The notes under the pieces were generated by a model that worked only from the letters and a program-made list of their open reading frames with translations, had not been told where the DNA came from and did not search any database. Positions 17,099 to 25,305 of a DNA stretch of 60,679 nucleotides are shown piece after piece (within the stretch, counting starts at the first letter, position 1; every line of letters begins with the position of its first letter). The stretch comes from an uncultured Eubacterium sp. GTDB lineage: Bacteria > Bacillota > Clostridia > Lachnospirales > Lachnospiraceae. Both the position numbers and the translations under genes were made by a program. The stretch is taken from positions 1 through 60,679 of the forward strand of contig URAI01000006.1 of assembly GCA_900545725.1 (NCBI GenBank), in the 5' to 3' direction.

Positions 17099-18396
17099 TA
17101 GTTAGTATTGTTGATATCGTAATATATCTTATTACAGAAACATTGAATTATGTGTTGGGATATGTAGTGATTTTTAACTGCAGATTAACAAAAAATAAAA
17201 GCAGGTGGGTAATATTTGTGGGGCTTATATTAACAATTCATCTGATTATATTATATGGCTGCGGTATAAAGACTGCGGAATCTATAAGTGTAATATCAAT
17301 GATTTTAATACCATTTCTGTTAATGGATAAGTTAAGAGTTAAACATTTTTTGATATATCCATTTATCATAATGAGTATTTCAGTTGTAGCGGTAAGCTGT
17401 TCTTTTATTTTGTCTGTGATATTAAATATAAGTGAATATGAGATAACACAGAATTGGTTAAGTGTAATAATATGTGAAATTATACCAGTAGTATTAATGA
17501 TAATAATTATTATTTTTAGAAGAATAAAGAATATAAGATGTATAGAGATAAAACTGGACTGGAAGCAGTATATGTTATTTTATATTGTAACTATATGCAC
17601 ATTATTATTAATAGGACCTGTACAAAGGTTAATTTATGTAACGGGATATAACAACTTATATAATCTGATGGGATTTATAATATCTATTGTCTGTATTGTA
17701 CTTATCTTAATAACAATATGGCAGGGAGTAATTGTAAACAGACAGATAAAGTCGGAAGAACGTAACAGGATGTATGAAAAATATATTAAATTGCAGAAAG
17801 AATATTATAATGGATTAATTAATCAGGATAATCAGTTAAGAAAATTTAAGCATGACCTTAATGCTCATATAGCAGTGTTGTCTGATTATTGCAATAGTAT
17901 TAATGATGACAGGTTAAAAAAGTATATTGATGATTTTATAAGTGAATCAGCAATATTTGAAGTAGTCAGTTATACAGGAAACCGTTGTATAGATGCAATA
18001 ATATCTAATCAGATTATGCAGGCGGCTGGTGAAAATATACATTTTGATGTAAAGGGAAACGTTCCACGTAATATAGATATTTCAGAGTTTGATATATGTG
18101 TTGTTTTGTCAAATCTTATAAAAAATGCAATTGAGGCATGTGAACGTATAGAGGATATTAAAAAAAGAAATATATATATAGAGATTGGTATGATGAGCGG
18201 AAAGTTATACATCTCAATAAAAAATCCTATTAATATCAGTGAAATAAGAGATATTAATAAGCTTGGGACATTAAAGACAGATAAAGTTAATCATGGTTTG
18301 GGACTTAATAATATTAGGGATGCAATAGAAAAATATAATGGTGTAATAGATATAAGAATGGATAATGGGTGTTTTATAGCAGATGTATGTATGTAG
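17095..18396 (+). CDS. GHKL sensor histidine kinase (AgrC-type)
   Basis: 433 aa. Six or seven transmembrane helices span residues 1-215, the AgrC-like sensor for peptide pheromones. A dimerisation region contains the HDL phospho-acceptor motif (KFKHDLNAH). A GHKL ATPase domain follows with the N box LIKNAIEACE and the G box HGLGLNNI. It pairs with the overlapping LytTR regulator. The ligand is unknown; the AgrD-like sequence at 23278-23403 is the only candidate in the window. Confidence 0.9.
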   Translation: MIVSIVDIVIYLITETLNYVLGYVVIFNCRLTKNKSRWVIFVGLILTIHLIILYGCGIKTAESISVISMILIPFLLMDKLRVKHFLIYPFIIMSISVVAVSCSFILSVILNISEYEITQNWLSVIICEIIPVVLMIIIIIFRRIKNIRCIEIKLDWKQYMLFYIVTICTLLLIGPVQRLIYVTGYNNLYNLMGFIISIVCIVLILITIWQGVIVNRQIKSEERNRMYEKYIKLQKEYYNGLINQDNQLRKFKHDLNAHIAVLSDYCNSINDDRLKKYIDDFISESAIFEVVSYTGNRCIDAIISNQIMQAAGENIHFDVKGNVPRNIDISEFDICVVLSNLIKNAIEACERIEDIKKRNIYIEIGMMSGKLYISIKNPINISEIRDINKLGTLKTDKVNHGLGLNNIRDAIEKYNGVIDIRMDNGCFIADVCM

Positions 18397-18449
18397 TTTA
18401 TATGATTGAATTGTCTGTATATTTGAATTAATCGGTGTAATATTATGGC

Positions 18450-18616
18450 TTTTATAATAAAATATGTCGTTTGTGGTAAAAATATGTCGTTTGTGGGTAT
18501 AATGTTGTATTTTATTCAATATGTTGTAGAATTGTATTAAGGAGGTGAAGGTATAGCAGAGTATTTATTAAATTGGGAAGACCTGTTTTATTGGCTTTTA
18601 TAAGTTAAAGACGGGA
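18450..18616 (+). promoter_or_regulatory. Regulated promoter and leader cassette, copy 1
   Basis: AATATGTCGTTTGTGG is repeated exactly at 18461-18476 and 18481-18496 (20-bp period). The second copy takes the place of a -35 box before TATAAT at 18498-18503, the layout of an activator-dependent promoter. The transcript then contains a conserved segment ending in AAGGAGG (18521-18546) and a hairpin at 18581-18616 (ACCTG...CGGG with GGCTT/AAGTT inside). A diverged copy lies at 23071-23218. No coding frame begins correctly in this copy. Confidence 0.7.
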
Positions 18617-18660
18617 AGTGGTTAAGGATTAGTTACTTTAGATTTAGAAAGGGGATTTTT

Positions 18661-19071
18661 ATGAAGATTAGAAATTGTTTAAAAACAACTGGTTTAGTTA
18701 TGGCAATATCATTGATGTTTGCCATGCCGGTATTAGCAGAATCGGGATATTTTGATTTCAGATTAGAGATTGCGGAAGATGCAGATAGTGTACAATATTC
18801 TGGTAATGTATTAAAAACAGATGATGATGATTATGCCAGAGTTACATATGATAGTAGTAATATTGGTAATCAGGATGATATGGAATTTACAATTGTAGGT
18901 GAAGCTTATGAAGATGATATGATATATTCTGAAACAGTAAAGGCAACAGCTAATACAGGAACATATTATTTATATTATACAGAAAGACAGGCTGTTAACG
19001 GAAGTATGTATAGGTTAAAAGGAGAAACATTTAGATATTATGTACTTGTAAGTGGTGATTGGGCACCATAA
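18661..19071 (+). CDS. Small secreted protein, unknown function
   Basis: 136 aa with a clear signal peptide (KIRNCLKTTGLVMAISLMF, cleavage after PVLA, about residue 26). The mature protein of about 110 aa is acidic, beta-rich and aromatic (YYLYYTER, FRYYVLVSGDW), without Cys. It resembles in style small secreted Firmicutes proteins of the DUF2712/lactococcin-972-like type, but no family can be claimed. AAAGGGG lies 6 nt before the ATG. It is the first gene behind the direct-repeat promoter and has its own terminator, so it should be the most strongly induced product of the two-component system. Confidence 0.75.
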   Translation: MKIRNCLKTTGLVMAISLMFAMPVLAESGYFDFRLEIAEDADSVQYSGNVLKTDDDDYARVTYDSSNIGNQDDMEFTIVGEAYEDDMIYSETVKATANTGTYYLYYTERQAVNGSMYRLKGETFRYYVLVSGDWAP

Positions 19072-19094
19072 AATATATTTGAGTATTTGTTACG

Positions 19095-19144
19095 GTCTGT
19101 TGCAATAAGTTAATGTATAGTATGCTTATTGTAACAGACTTTTA
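19095..19144 (+). terminator. Terminator after the secreted protein gene
   Basis: 15-bp stem GTCTGTTGCAATAAG (19095-19109) / CTTATTGTAACAGAC (19125-19139) with one G-U pair, then TTTTAT. It probably sets a high secreted-protein to transporter ratio by partial readthrough. Confidence 0.8.
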
Positions 19145-19167
19145 TAAAAATAGGGGGTGTGATTTAT

Positions 19168-20319
19168 ATGTATAAAAAAATATTATTAGTAATTGTATTA
19201 TGTTTTATGATGACGGGGTGTTCGCTATTTCCAGATGGTTCTATATCAGGAAGTGAAGAAAAAGAAGTGCAGGTTAATGAGGATAATAATATAAAGCACA
19301 TAAATACAACGATTAGCAGCAAGGTTTCGGTAGATGCAGATATACCTGATTATAGTGGTATTTCATTAAAGGAATTTAAAGCACAGTATAAAGACTGGAC
19401 AGAACAACAGATGACGGCAGTATCAGATATATTCTGTAATAATAGAGAAGTGAAAGATTATAATAATTATGAAAGAAGGGTGTATACATATAATGATGAC
19501 AGCAAATTAATAATTGGAACCGGTTTAATTAGTTTTTATACAGGAAAAGTAGGAGAACGTAATTATAATATATATATTGGAAATGTTACAAAACAAGAAA
19601 ACGATGCAAAAGAAGCATTTCCACAGGAAGAGCTTGAGAATCTTCCAAAGGATAAGGTTATTGATGAAGTCAGGAAAGTATGTGATAACTTAGAAATTAA
19701 GCTTTCGGAAGATGTACCGGTATGTTATGCATTTGATTCTGAAAGCGCGACAAAGGTTATGATGAATTATGAAGATAATCTAAGATACAATAAGACCAAA
19801 GATGGTCAGATTATAAATGAGATTACATGGAACTATGAAGATGAAGTGTATTATATGGAATTTGATGTAGAGCTTGAAGGAATTCCTCTTTCCAGATATT
19901 CTTTTATGGACAATTCTAAAGCCTCATTTGATACTAAGCTGACAGTTGTGTATGGAAGAAATGGTTTTGAAAAATTTGAAGTATACAGCTTATACGATAT
20001 AGTTGAAACAGATGATAATATAAAGCTTGCGGATATTGATGATATTGTTAAACAGCTTTCTGCATATCTGATGTATAATAATCAGTTGGATGAACAGGTT
20101 ATAAATGATATAAAACTGGTATACTTACCAACAAAGCTGACAGGAAGCAGCAACAAAGGAAAACCATTAACAATAAGTCCATTCTGGGTATGTACTGTCA
20201 CTAAGAGTTTATATGCAGAAAAAGATGGGATCAGCAGTACGGATCATGAACAAAATATGATCTTTATAAATGCACAAAATAAGGATACATATAAGTCTAA
20301 TAATATTGGGTTTAAATAA
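19168..20319 (+). CDS. Lipoprotein associated with ABC module 1
   Basis: 383 aa. Signal peptide with lipobox MTGC (Cys at residue 18), followed by a Ser/Glu-rich linker and a mixed alpha/beta domain with no recognised family. AGGGGG at 19152-19157 supports the ATG at 19168; an upstream GTG at 19159 is in frame but too close. The stop is 9 bp before the next gene. Surface lipoproteins next to ABC-2 transporters often act as immunity or sensing subunits; that role is inferred from context only. Confidence 0.75.
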   Translation: MYKKILLVIVLCFMMTGCSLFPDGSISGSEEKEVQVNEDNNIKHINTTISSKVSVDADIPDYSGISLKEFKAQYKDWTEQQMTAVSDIFCNNREVKDYNNYERRVYTYNDDSKLIIGTGLISFYTGKVGERNYNIYIGNVTKQENDAKEAFPQEELENLPKDKVIDEVRKVCDNLEIKLSEDVPVCYAFDSESATKVMMNYEDNLRYNKTKDGQIINEITWNYEDEVYYMEFDVELEGIPLSRYSFMDNSKASFDTKLTVVYGRNGFEKFEVYSLYDIVETDDNIKLADIDDIVKQLSAYLMYNNQLDEQVINDIKLVYLPTKLTGSSNKGKPLTISPFWVCTVTKSLYAEKDGISSTDHEQNMIFINAQNKDTYKSNNIGFK

Positions 20320-20328
20320 GGAGTTCAT

Positions 20329-21099
20329 ATGAAAAAATTAGCAGGGGCATACCGTCATGAATTATTGCGCATTTTTCATTCGTATAGAATATATATATGT
20401 ATTATTGCATATGTTATTATTTGTCTGTATATGGAACATAATCCCGGAAGCAGCAAGATAATCAGTAGAACAGTTTTTGAGGGATTAAGTAATATTGCCG
20501 GATTTAATAATATGAATAAAATTCCCGTAATAATAGCAGCCATTCCAATGGCAACAAGTTTTTGTGACGACATAAGTAATAATTATTTTAATCCGTATGT
20601 GCTAAGATGTGGAAAGAAAAATTATATAATATCAAAGATTACGACATGTTTTTTTAGTTCTTTTATTGTATCTTTTACAGGATTATCAGTTTATTCAATA
20701 ATAAGTGGAGCAATAAATGGATTGGGAATAAGACAGATTCATGAATACAGGGTATTTCATGATATAGCTTATGGAAAATATCCTATAGCTGCTGTAATTA
20801 TATTTATATTTTTATTTTCAATGGTATCGGGAGTGTATGCTGTTATGGGAATGGCTTTATCGGCAGCAGTTCCTAACAGATTTGTAGCAGTGACATCAGC
20901 TTTTTTTATCAGTATGTTTGTAGAAAATGTTTTGGATTTTTTACCAACATCTATAAGTCTGTTTGAGATACAGCAAGGAAATAAAGCGTTCTTTGGAATG
21001 AATTCAGGATATATACTGCTTTTGTCATGTATGGTATGCCTTGGATATATATTGCTTGCAGCATGGGCATTTAAGCATTTTGCTGAAAGGAGGATATAA
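20329..21099 (+). CDS. ABC-2-type permease subunit, module 1
   Basis: 256 aa with six predicted transmembrane helices (about 20-40, 62-80, 105-125, 150-172, 182-205, 228-248). No ATPase motifs. The composition and order (lipoprotein, permease, permease, ATPase) fit a lantibiotic-immunity-like or peptide ABC-2 transporter. GGAG 7 nt upstream. Four bases separate it from the next permease. Direction of transport and substrate are unknown. Confidence 0.75.
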   Translation: MKKLAGAYRHELLRIFHSYRIYICIIAYVIICLYMEHNPGSSKIISRTVFEGLSNIAGFNNMNKIPVIIAAIPMATSFCDDISNNYFNPYVLRCGKKNYIISKITTCFFSSFIVSFTGLSVYSIISGAINGLGIRQIHEYRVFHDIAYGKYPIAAVIIFIFLFSMVSGVYAVMGMALSAAVPNRFVAVTSAFFISMFVENVLDFLPTSISLFEIQQGNKAFFGMNSGYILLLSCMVCLGYILLAAWAFKHFAERRI

Positions 21100-21103
21100 G
21101 TAA

Positions 21104-21952
21104 ATGAAAGCTGTCAGAATATGTATGCAGAATATTCGTAAGTGGGGTGGCAATAGGAGAATACTTATGTGTATAGCTATGACAACACTTCTTGTATACT
21201 CTTATACAAAAGATCTGAGTGTATTATGCAATTATATGGGACAAAAAATGAATCCATGGATTTTTCCATTTTTATTTGCATTCAGATACATGAGAATTGT
21301 ATTTATGATACCGGTGGTGTTTATATTTTGTGATGCTCCATTTGTTGATACTAATCAGACATATGTAATGTTGAGAACAAAAAGAAATATATGGAGCATG
21401 GGGCAGATTTTATATATTATTGTCAGTTCTTTTTTATATACGTTATTTCATCTGTTACTTACAATTATATTTAATATTCAATATATACAATGGGGAACAA
21501 CATGGGGGGATGTACTGGGAAATGCCGGAACTTCAGGTATTATGGTTAATCTTAATATACGGTATACAACAGTTGGTATTTCAGCATCAATAATAAGATA
21601 TTTTACACCTGCACAGGCTATGTTTTTCTCATTTATACTTATGTGGTTAAGTTTTATATTTATAGGAATGTTAATATATGCAATTAATATTTTAACTAAG
21701 TCTAAAGGAATCAGCATTATTGTAACGGGATTTTTGATATTATTAAATGCTGTTGTTGAGGGAAAGCCATACTGGTGTAAGTTTTCACCACTATCATGGA
21801 ATTATATCGGTTGTATCGATGTGGGCGGAAGAACACAATATCCAACAATAACTTATGTTTTGTGTATGTATATATTAATGATTGTTATTTTTGGAATTAT
21901 AGCTGTAGCAGCTGGTAACAGGAGGGAGGTCGTAGTATATAATGAGCAATAA
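21104..21952 (+). CDS. ABC-2-type permease subunit, module 1
   Basis: 282 aa, six predicted membrane segments, with a conserved-looking aromatic loop between helices. It probably forms a heterodimer with the preceding permease. AGGAGG precedes the start, and the last codons overlap the ATPase gene by 11 bp, so translation is coupled. Confidence 0.75.
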   Translation: MKAVRICMQNIRKWGGNRRILMCIAMTTLLVYSYTKDLSVLCNYMGQKMNPWIFPFLFAFRYMRIVFMIPVVFIFCDAPFVDTNQTYVMLRTKRNIWSMGQILYIIVSSFLYTLFHLLLTIIFNIQYIQWGTTWGDVLGNAGTSGIMVNLNIRYTTVGISASIIRYFTPAQAMFFSFILMWLSFIFIGMLIYAINILTKSKGISIIVTGFLILLNAVVEGKPYWCKFSPLSWNYIGCIDVGGRTQYPTITYVLCMYILMIVIFGIIAVAAGNRREVVVYNEQ

Positions 21953-22589
21953 TGATTATATAATAGATATTAAAAATGTCACAAAGAAGTATGGTACTAA
22001 TATTGTCCTTAATGATGTTACAGTATCATTTGAAAAGGGAAAGATACATGGACTGGTTGGAAGAAATGGTTCTGGAAAGACAATGCTTATGAAGTGCATA
22101 TGTGGATTTGTAACACCATCTTCCGGTGAAATATTAATTAATGGTATTAAAGTGGACAGGAATAGCAAAGCATTGGATAATATTGGTGCAATTATAGAAA
22201 ATCCGGGTTTTTTGGGGAATTACAGTGCATATAATAATTTGAAATTTCTAGCTTCAATTAATAAGAAAGCTGGAAAAGATAAGATAAGGGAAACAATAAA
22301 ACTGGTGGGATTAGATCCTGATAATAAAAAACATGTTGGAAAGTATTCATTAGGAATGAAACAAAGACTGGGCCTTGCACAGGCGCTAATGGAAGATCCG
22401 GATATATTATTATTAGACGAGCCAATGAATGGATTAGACAAAAATGGTGTTAGTGAAATGCGGCAATTATTTAAAAAGCTTGCACAGGATGGAAAAACAA
22501 TTATCATGGCCAATCATAGCACTGAGGATATAGACTTGTTATGTGATACGGTATGCGAGATGGACTGTGGAGTGCTTAAAAGAATATGA
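21942..22589 (+). CDS. ABC transporter ATP-binding protein, module 1
   Basis: 215 aa, a minimal nucleotide-binding domain. Walker A GRNGSGKT, Q-loop region IGAIIENPGF, signature YSLGMKQRLGLAQAL, Walker B ILLLDEPMNGLD and H-loop ANHS are all intact. The signature LGMKQR is typical of BcrA/LanF-like ATPases that power peptide-resistance ABC-2 transporters. It overlaps the upstream permease. Downstream the operon is interrupted by the degenerate element at 22637-23069. Confidence 0.9.
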   Translation: MSNNDYIIDIKNVTKKYGTNIVLNDVTVSFEKGKIHGLVGRNGSGKTMLMKCICGFVTPSSGEILINGIKVDRNSKALDNIGAIIENPGFLGNYSAYNNLKFLASINKKAGKDKIRETIKLVGLDPDNKKHVGKYSLGMKQRLGLAQALMEDPDILLLDEPMNGLDKNGVSEMRQLFKKLAQDGKTIIMANHSTEDIDLLCDTVCEMDCGVLKRI

Positions 22590-22636
22590 AATATTCATAT
22601 TAATAGTTATGTTTTAATATGAAGAGAATATTTAAA

Positions 22637-23069
22637 CTATAAATGAGCAGGTTCATCATTTTGCATAAAAAGAAAAACCTCTTAAATCGATAATGTTGTA
22701 TATATGGAAGTGAAAAACAAACACTAACAGCATTGCGAAAGAAGATGCCTCTCGCAAATACTATATATCAGGTTACCATGGCAAAACTACGGACTTTGCT
22801 AGAAACAGCACCTGTCACTGGACCATCATCGCACATTTTCTCAATAATGGTAAATGGGATGACTCCCAGCTTTATGACACACTACATTTGCGTTGCCGGA
22901 AGTGGTGAATTATGTTCATTTGAAAATGGTTATCACTAGATTTGTGATATTATCAGCCATGAAAAATATCAGTATCTGTTCCAATGTGCAAAGGAATGTA
23001 ATGATTTTAATTCATTTATAAGGCTGATAGCATAATTTTGTGCATTTTTTCAAATTTGCTCATTTATAG
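22637..23069. mobile_element. Small element with inverted ends enclosing a decayed gene
   Basis: CTATAAATGAGCA at 22637-22649 and its exact reverse complement at 23057-23069 bound 433 bp; similarity continues inward (TTTTGCATAAA against TGCACAAA). A third copy, direct, sits at 23844-23856 right behind the next gene. No transposase motif is visible. It may be an insertion remnant or a family of 3'-end hairpin elements. Confidence 0.4.
22714..23035 (+). pseudogene. Degenerate gene fragment, unknown function
   Basis: Codons from 22714 to the stop at 22906 read as protein-like sequence (SRKYYISGYHGKTTDFA, CHWTIIAHFLNNGKWDD, YDTLHLRCRKW). After a frameshift near 22908 the sense continues as ELCSFENGYH, a TAG, then ISHEKYQYLFQCAKECNDF and a stop at 23033-23035. 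A stop also lies just upstream of 22714. At least one frameshift and one nonsense change are therefore needed. The composition differs from its neighbours (more C, H, W). No family was recognised. Confidence 0.55.
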
Positions 23070-23070
23070 A

Positions 23071-23218
23071 TTTTTATAATAAAACATGTCGTTTGTGGGG
23101 ATAATGTTGTATTTTATTCAATATGTTGTAGAATTGTATTAAGGGGGTAAATGTATAGCAGGGTATTTATTAAATTGGGAAGACCTGTTTTATTGACTTT
23201 TATAAGTTAAAGACAGGT
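23071..23218 (+). promoter_or_regulatory. Regulated promoter and leader cassette, copy 2
   Basis: Homologous to 18450-18616 but with only one ATGTCGTTTGTGG box (23086-23098), next to GATAAT (23100-23105). The conserved ribosome-site segment is at 23123-23148 and the hairpin ACCTGT...ACAGGT at 23183-23218. Differences between the two hairpins largely keep pairing, which supports an RNA role. A 19-codon frame (23151-23210, MYSRVFIKLGRPVLLTFIS) begins 3 nt after AAGGGGGTAA; it has no proper start in copy 1, so it may not be real. Confidence 0.65.
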
Positions 23219-23277
23219 AGCAGCTAAAGATTAAGTTAAATTAAAAGGGGGGATATAGTTTTAAGAAACTAAAGTAA

Positions 23278-23403
23278 TTGACGGCTGACAATATCACAAG
23301 ATTGTCAATTAATGCGGCGAAGCACTATGCAAATGTTGCTTGTCCATTGATTACATATCAACCAAAGATTAATAAAGATGTAAAGAAACTTAGAAGATTT
23401 TAA
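23278..23403 (+). CDS. AgrD-like cyclic autoinducer precursor, probably decayed
   Basis: 41 codons from TTG. An amphipathic N-terminal part (NITRLSINAAKHYANVA) is followed by CPLITY, then QPKINKDVKKLRRF. A Cys-started hydrophobic ring segment followed by a (Y)QPK..P/N..KKLR tail is the hallmark of AgrD/cyclic lactone autoinducer peptides in Clostridia. In the same frame upstream, AAAAGGGGGG (23244-23252) is followed by codons for SFKKLK and then TAA (23275). An ancestral start of the MFKKLK type therefore seems to have lost its ATG and gained a stop. The TTG has no good ribosome site. No agrB processing gene is in the window. Confidence 0.55.
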   Translation: MTADNITRLSINAAKHYANVACPLITYQPKINKDVKKLRRF

Positions 23404-23449
23404 TTAGGGGTATTGAAATGGAGAAGATGATATGGTGGTTGATTATAAA

Positions 23450-23842
23450 ATGAAAAGACTTTTTTTATGTTTTAGCTTTATATGTATGATTACAATATCA
23501 GCTTGCGGCAATTCTTATAGTAATGATTCATCAAATATTGTTGATAAAACCGAGGAAACACAAACAGCAGTTAGTGTTAAAAATATTATAATATATGCAG
23601 CGGATGTATCAGAAAGCCTAAAGGCAATTGATAGATATAGTTTATCTGAAAATGGTGATATAATCAATAAATCTTATGTATTTGATAGTGAGTGTGTATT
23701 TTATGATAGCAATAAGAATAAAATATCACTTAATGATTTTGAAAAATACGTTAATAAAAATTATTCTGATAATAGTAAACTAACACAGTGTCGTCTTGTA
23801 TCAGAAGATAAACTGGTAAAAGAAGTTTATTTAGAATATTAA
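23450..23842 (+). CDS. Small lipoprotein, unknown function
   Basis: 130 aa. Lipobox ISAC (Cys about residue 18) after a hydrophobic stretch. The rest is polar and acidic with a single small domain. Two ATGs compete: 23432 in frame, and 23418 out of frame, whose 11-codon frame (MEKMIWWLIIK) ends on the ATG at 23450 (ATGA overlap). AGGGG at 23406-23410 fits the short frame, so translation may be coupled. It may be a shortened relative of the other lipoproteins here. Confidence 0.65.
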   Translation: MKRLFLCFSFICMITISACGNSYSNDSSNIVDKTEETQTAVSVKNIIIYAADVSESLKAIDRYSLSENGDIINKSYVFDSECVFYDSNKNKISLNDFEKYVNKNYSDNSKLTQCRLVSEDKLVKEVYLEY

Positions 23843-23897
23843 GCTATAAATGAGCAAGTTCGTGATTTTGCATAAAAGAAAGACACCTTGATTCCGG

Positions 23898-23923
23898 ATG
23901 TTGTAGAATTGTATTAAGGGGGT
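23898..23923 (+). repeat. Third copy of the ribosome-site cassette
   Basis: The 26-bp segment beginning ATGTTGTAGAATTG and ending in AAGGGGGT is the same as at 23123-23148 and, with one difference, at 18521-18546. Here it is joined directly to a lipoprotein start codon without the promoter or hairpin. Confidence 0.8.
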
Positions 23924-23930
23924 GGAATAC

Positions 23931-25283
23931 ATGCATCTATTAAAAAAAATAAGTGTATTAACTGTTATAACCTGTATATGCATAGGTATTGCCGGTTGTG
24001 GCAAAGCAGTATCTAAGAATACAGTGGGGAGTATAACAGATTGGGATATGCCACAGTTTTATAAGACGCCTTCTGTAGCAGAGGCTGAAAATGGAAGCTA
24101 TTATTATATTGCCAATTATCCAATGTCAATGGAGAAAATAAGACTTTTATATTACTATGATAATAATAATAACATATCATATCCGTTATGTTCTAATACA
24201 TCGTGTGACCATTCTGATACATCCTGTGATGCATATATGTCTGATGATGAGTGTATTGATAATATGATATGGTATTATAAAGACCGGATTTATATGATAG
24301 AACAGACATCAGAATATGATAATCTGGTATCGTATGATAAGAGGGGCAGAGATAAGAAAGTAGAAAACCAGTTATCTGTAAATGGTTTATCAGTTGGTTC
24401 AAGCAGCGTAATGCCACGTTTTTGTGTAAATAACGGAAAGCTTTTTTATACGATAGCAGGACAGGATATGATTGGGATATATAAGTGTTCTCTTGATAAA
24501 AAAGAAGAGCCTGTGTTAATAACACAATATAGCTTTGAAAATGAGCATAATCAGATAGTAAGCCTGTGTTCAAGGCAGGGAAAAGTATATATAAACAGAA
24601 AAGTTGAAGTAAATTCAGACAGTGTAAGATATTGTATTGATTCAGTTAATATACAGGATAATAAAGTTGATGAATTGATTTCATTTGATAATAATTTAGA
24701 TGGGGTGCGTGGAGATATCAGCGACTGGAACAGGGATATCTGTTACGATGATGAAGATAATTTTTATTTTACATCTATATATTATGATGAGTTTATAGTC
24801 AATAAATTAAATATTAAATCATCAGAAGTATCAGAATTTTACGTGCTTGAAGGAAAAGGTAATACAGAAAAAAACAGAGCAGATACTGATTATTGCGAAT
24901 TGGCAGGATTTAATGGGAAAAATATAATATTATATCAGGGTGTTAATATTTCAGTTAAAGAAAAAGGCAATAATTATATCTATATGCTGGGAAAAGATGG
25001 TAATCTGACAGATACTATTGAATTAGCAAGAAATAATGATAAGTCTATAGCAAGTTATTATATTGCAATGGATTATTTAGGGGTAATAAATAATAAGCTT
25101 ATAATAACAACGAGCAGATTCGATATAGATAATGCACAGATTACAGATGAATGGTATACAAAATATAATGAGCTTATAACGGCTGACAGGAAAAAACAGC
25201 CAAGAATATGTATGATATTGATGTGTGATTTAGAACAGGACAATAAGAGCTGGAGAAACATTACATATAATATGTTTAAGTAA
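23931..25283 (+). CDS. Lipoprotein, possible beta-propeller-like sensor, module 2
   Basis: 450 aa. Lipobox IAGC (Cys about residue 21). The mature part is rich in Tyr, Asp and Asn with recurring patterns such as FYFTSIYYDE, KLFYTIAGQD and YNLVSYDKRG, in the style of DUF5050/YncE-like beta-propeller lipoproteins. A CSNTSCDHSDTSCD cluster (about residue 86-99) could bind a metal or form disulphides. AAGGGGG 8 nt upstream fixes the ATG at 23931. Next gene 22 bp downstream. Ligand unknown. Confidence 0.7.
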   Translation: MHLLKKISVLTVITCICIGIAGCGKAVSKNTVGSITDWDMPQFYKTPSVAEAENGSYYYIANYPMSMEKIRLLYYYDNNNNISYPLCSNTSCDHSDTSCDAYMSDDECIDNMIWYYKDRIYMIEQTSEYDNLVSYDKRGRDKKVENQLSVNGLSVGSSSVMPRFCVNNGKLFYTIAGQDMIGIYKCSLDKKEEPVLITQYSFENEHNQIVSLCSRQGKVYINRKVEVNSDSVRYCIDSVNIQDNKVDELISFDNNLDGVRGDISDWNRDICYDDEDNFYFTSIYYDEFIVNKLNIKSSEVSEFYVLEGKGNTEKNRADTDYCELAGFNGKNIILYQGVNISVKEKGNNYIYMLGKDGNLTDTIELARNNDKSIASYYIAMDYLGVINNKLIITTSRFDIDNAQITDEWYTKYNELITADRKKQPRICMILMCDLEQDNKSWRNITYNMFK

Positions 25284-25305
25284 AATAGCCGGAAATGAGG
25301 GTGTT

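Noticed and set aside
22733..22939. 68-codon frame in the interrupted element
   Set aside because: The protein-like sequence lies in the neighbouring frame from 22714; this frame has no meaningful composition.
23151..23210. 19-codon peptide in leader copy 2
   Set aside because: Copy 1 lacks the ATG and has a stop just upstream; differences preserve the hairpin, so an RNA role is more likely. Not fully excluded.
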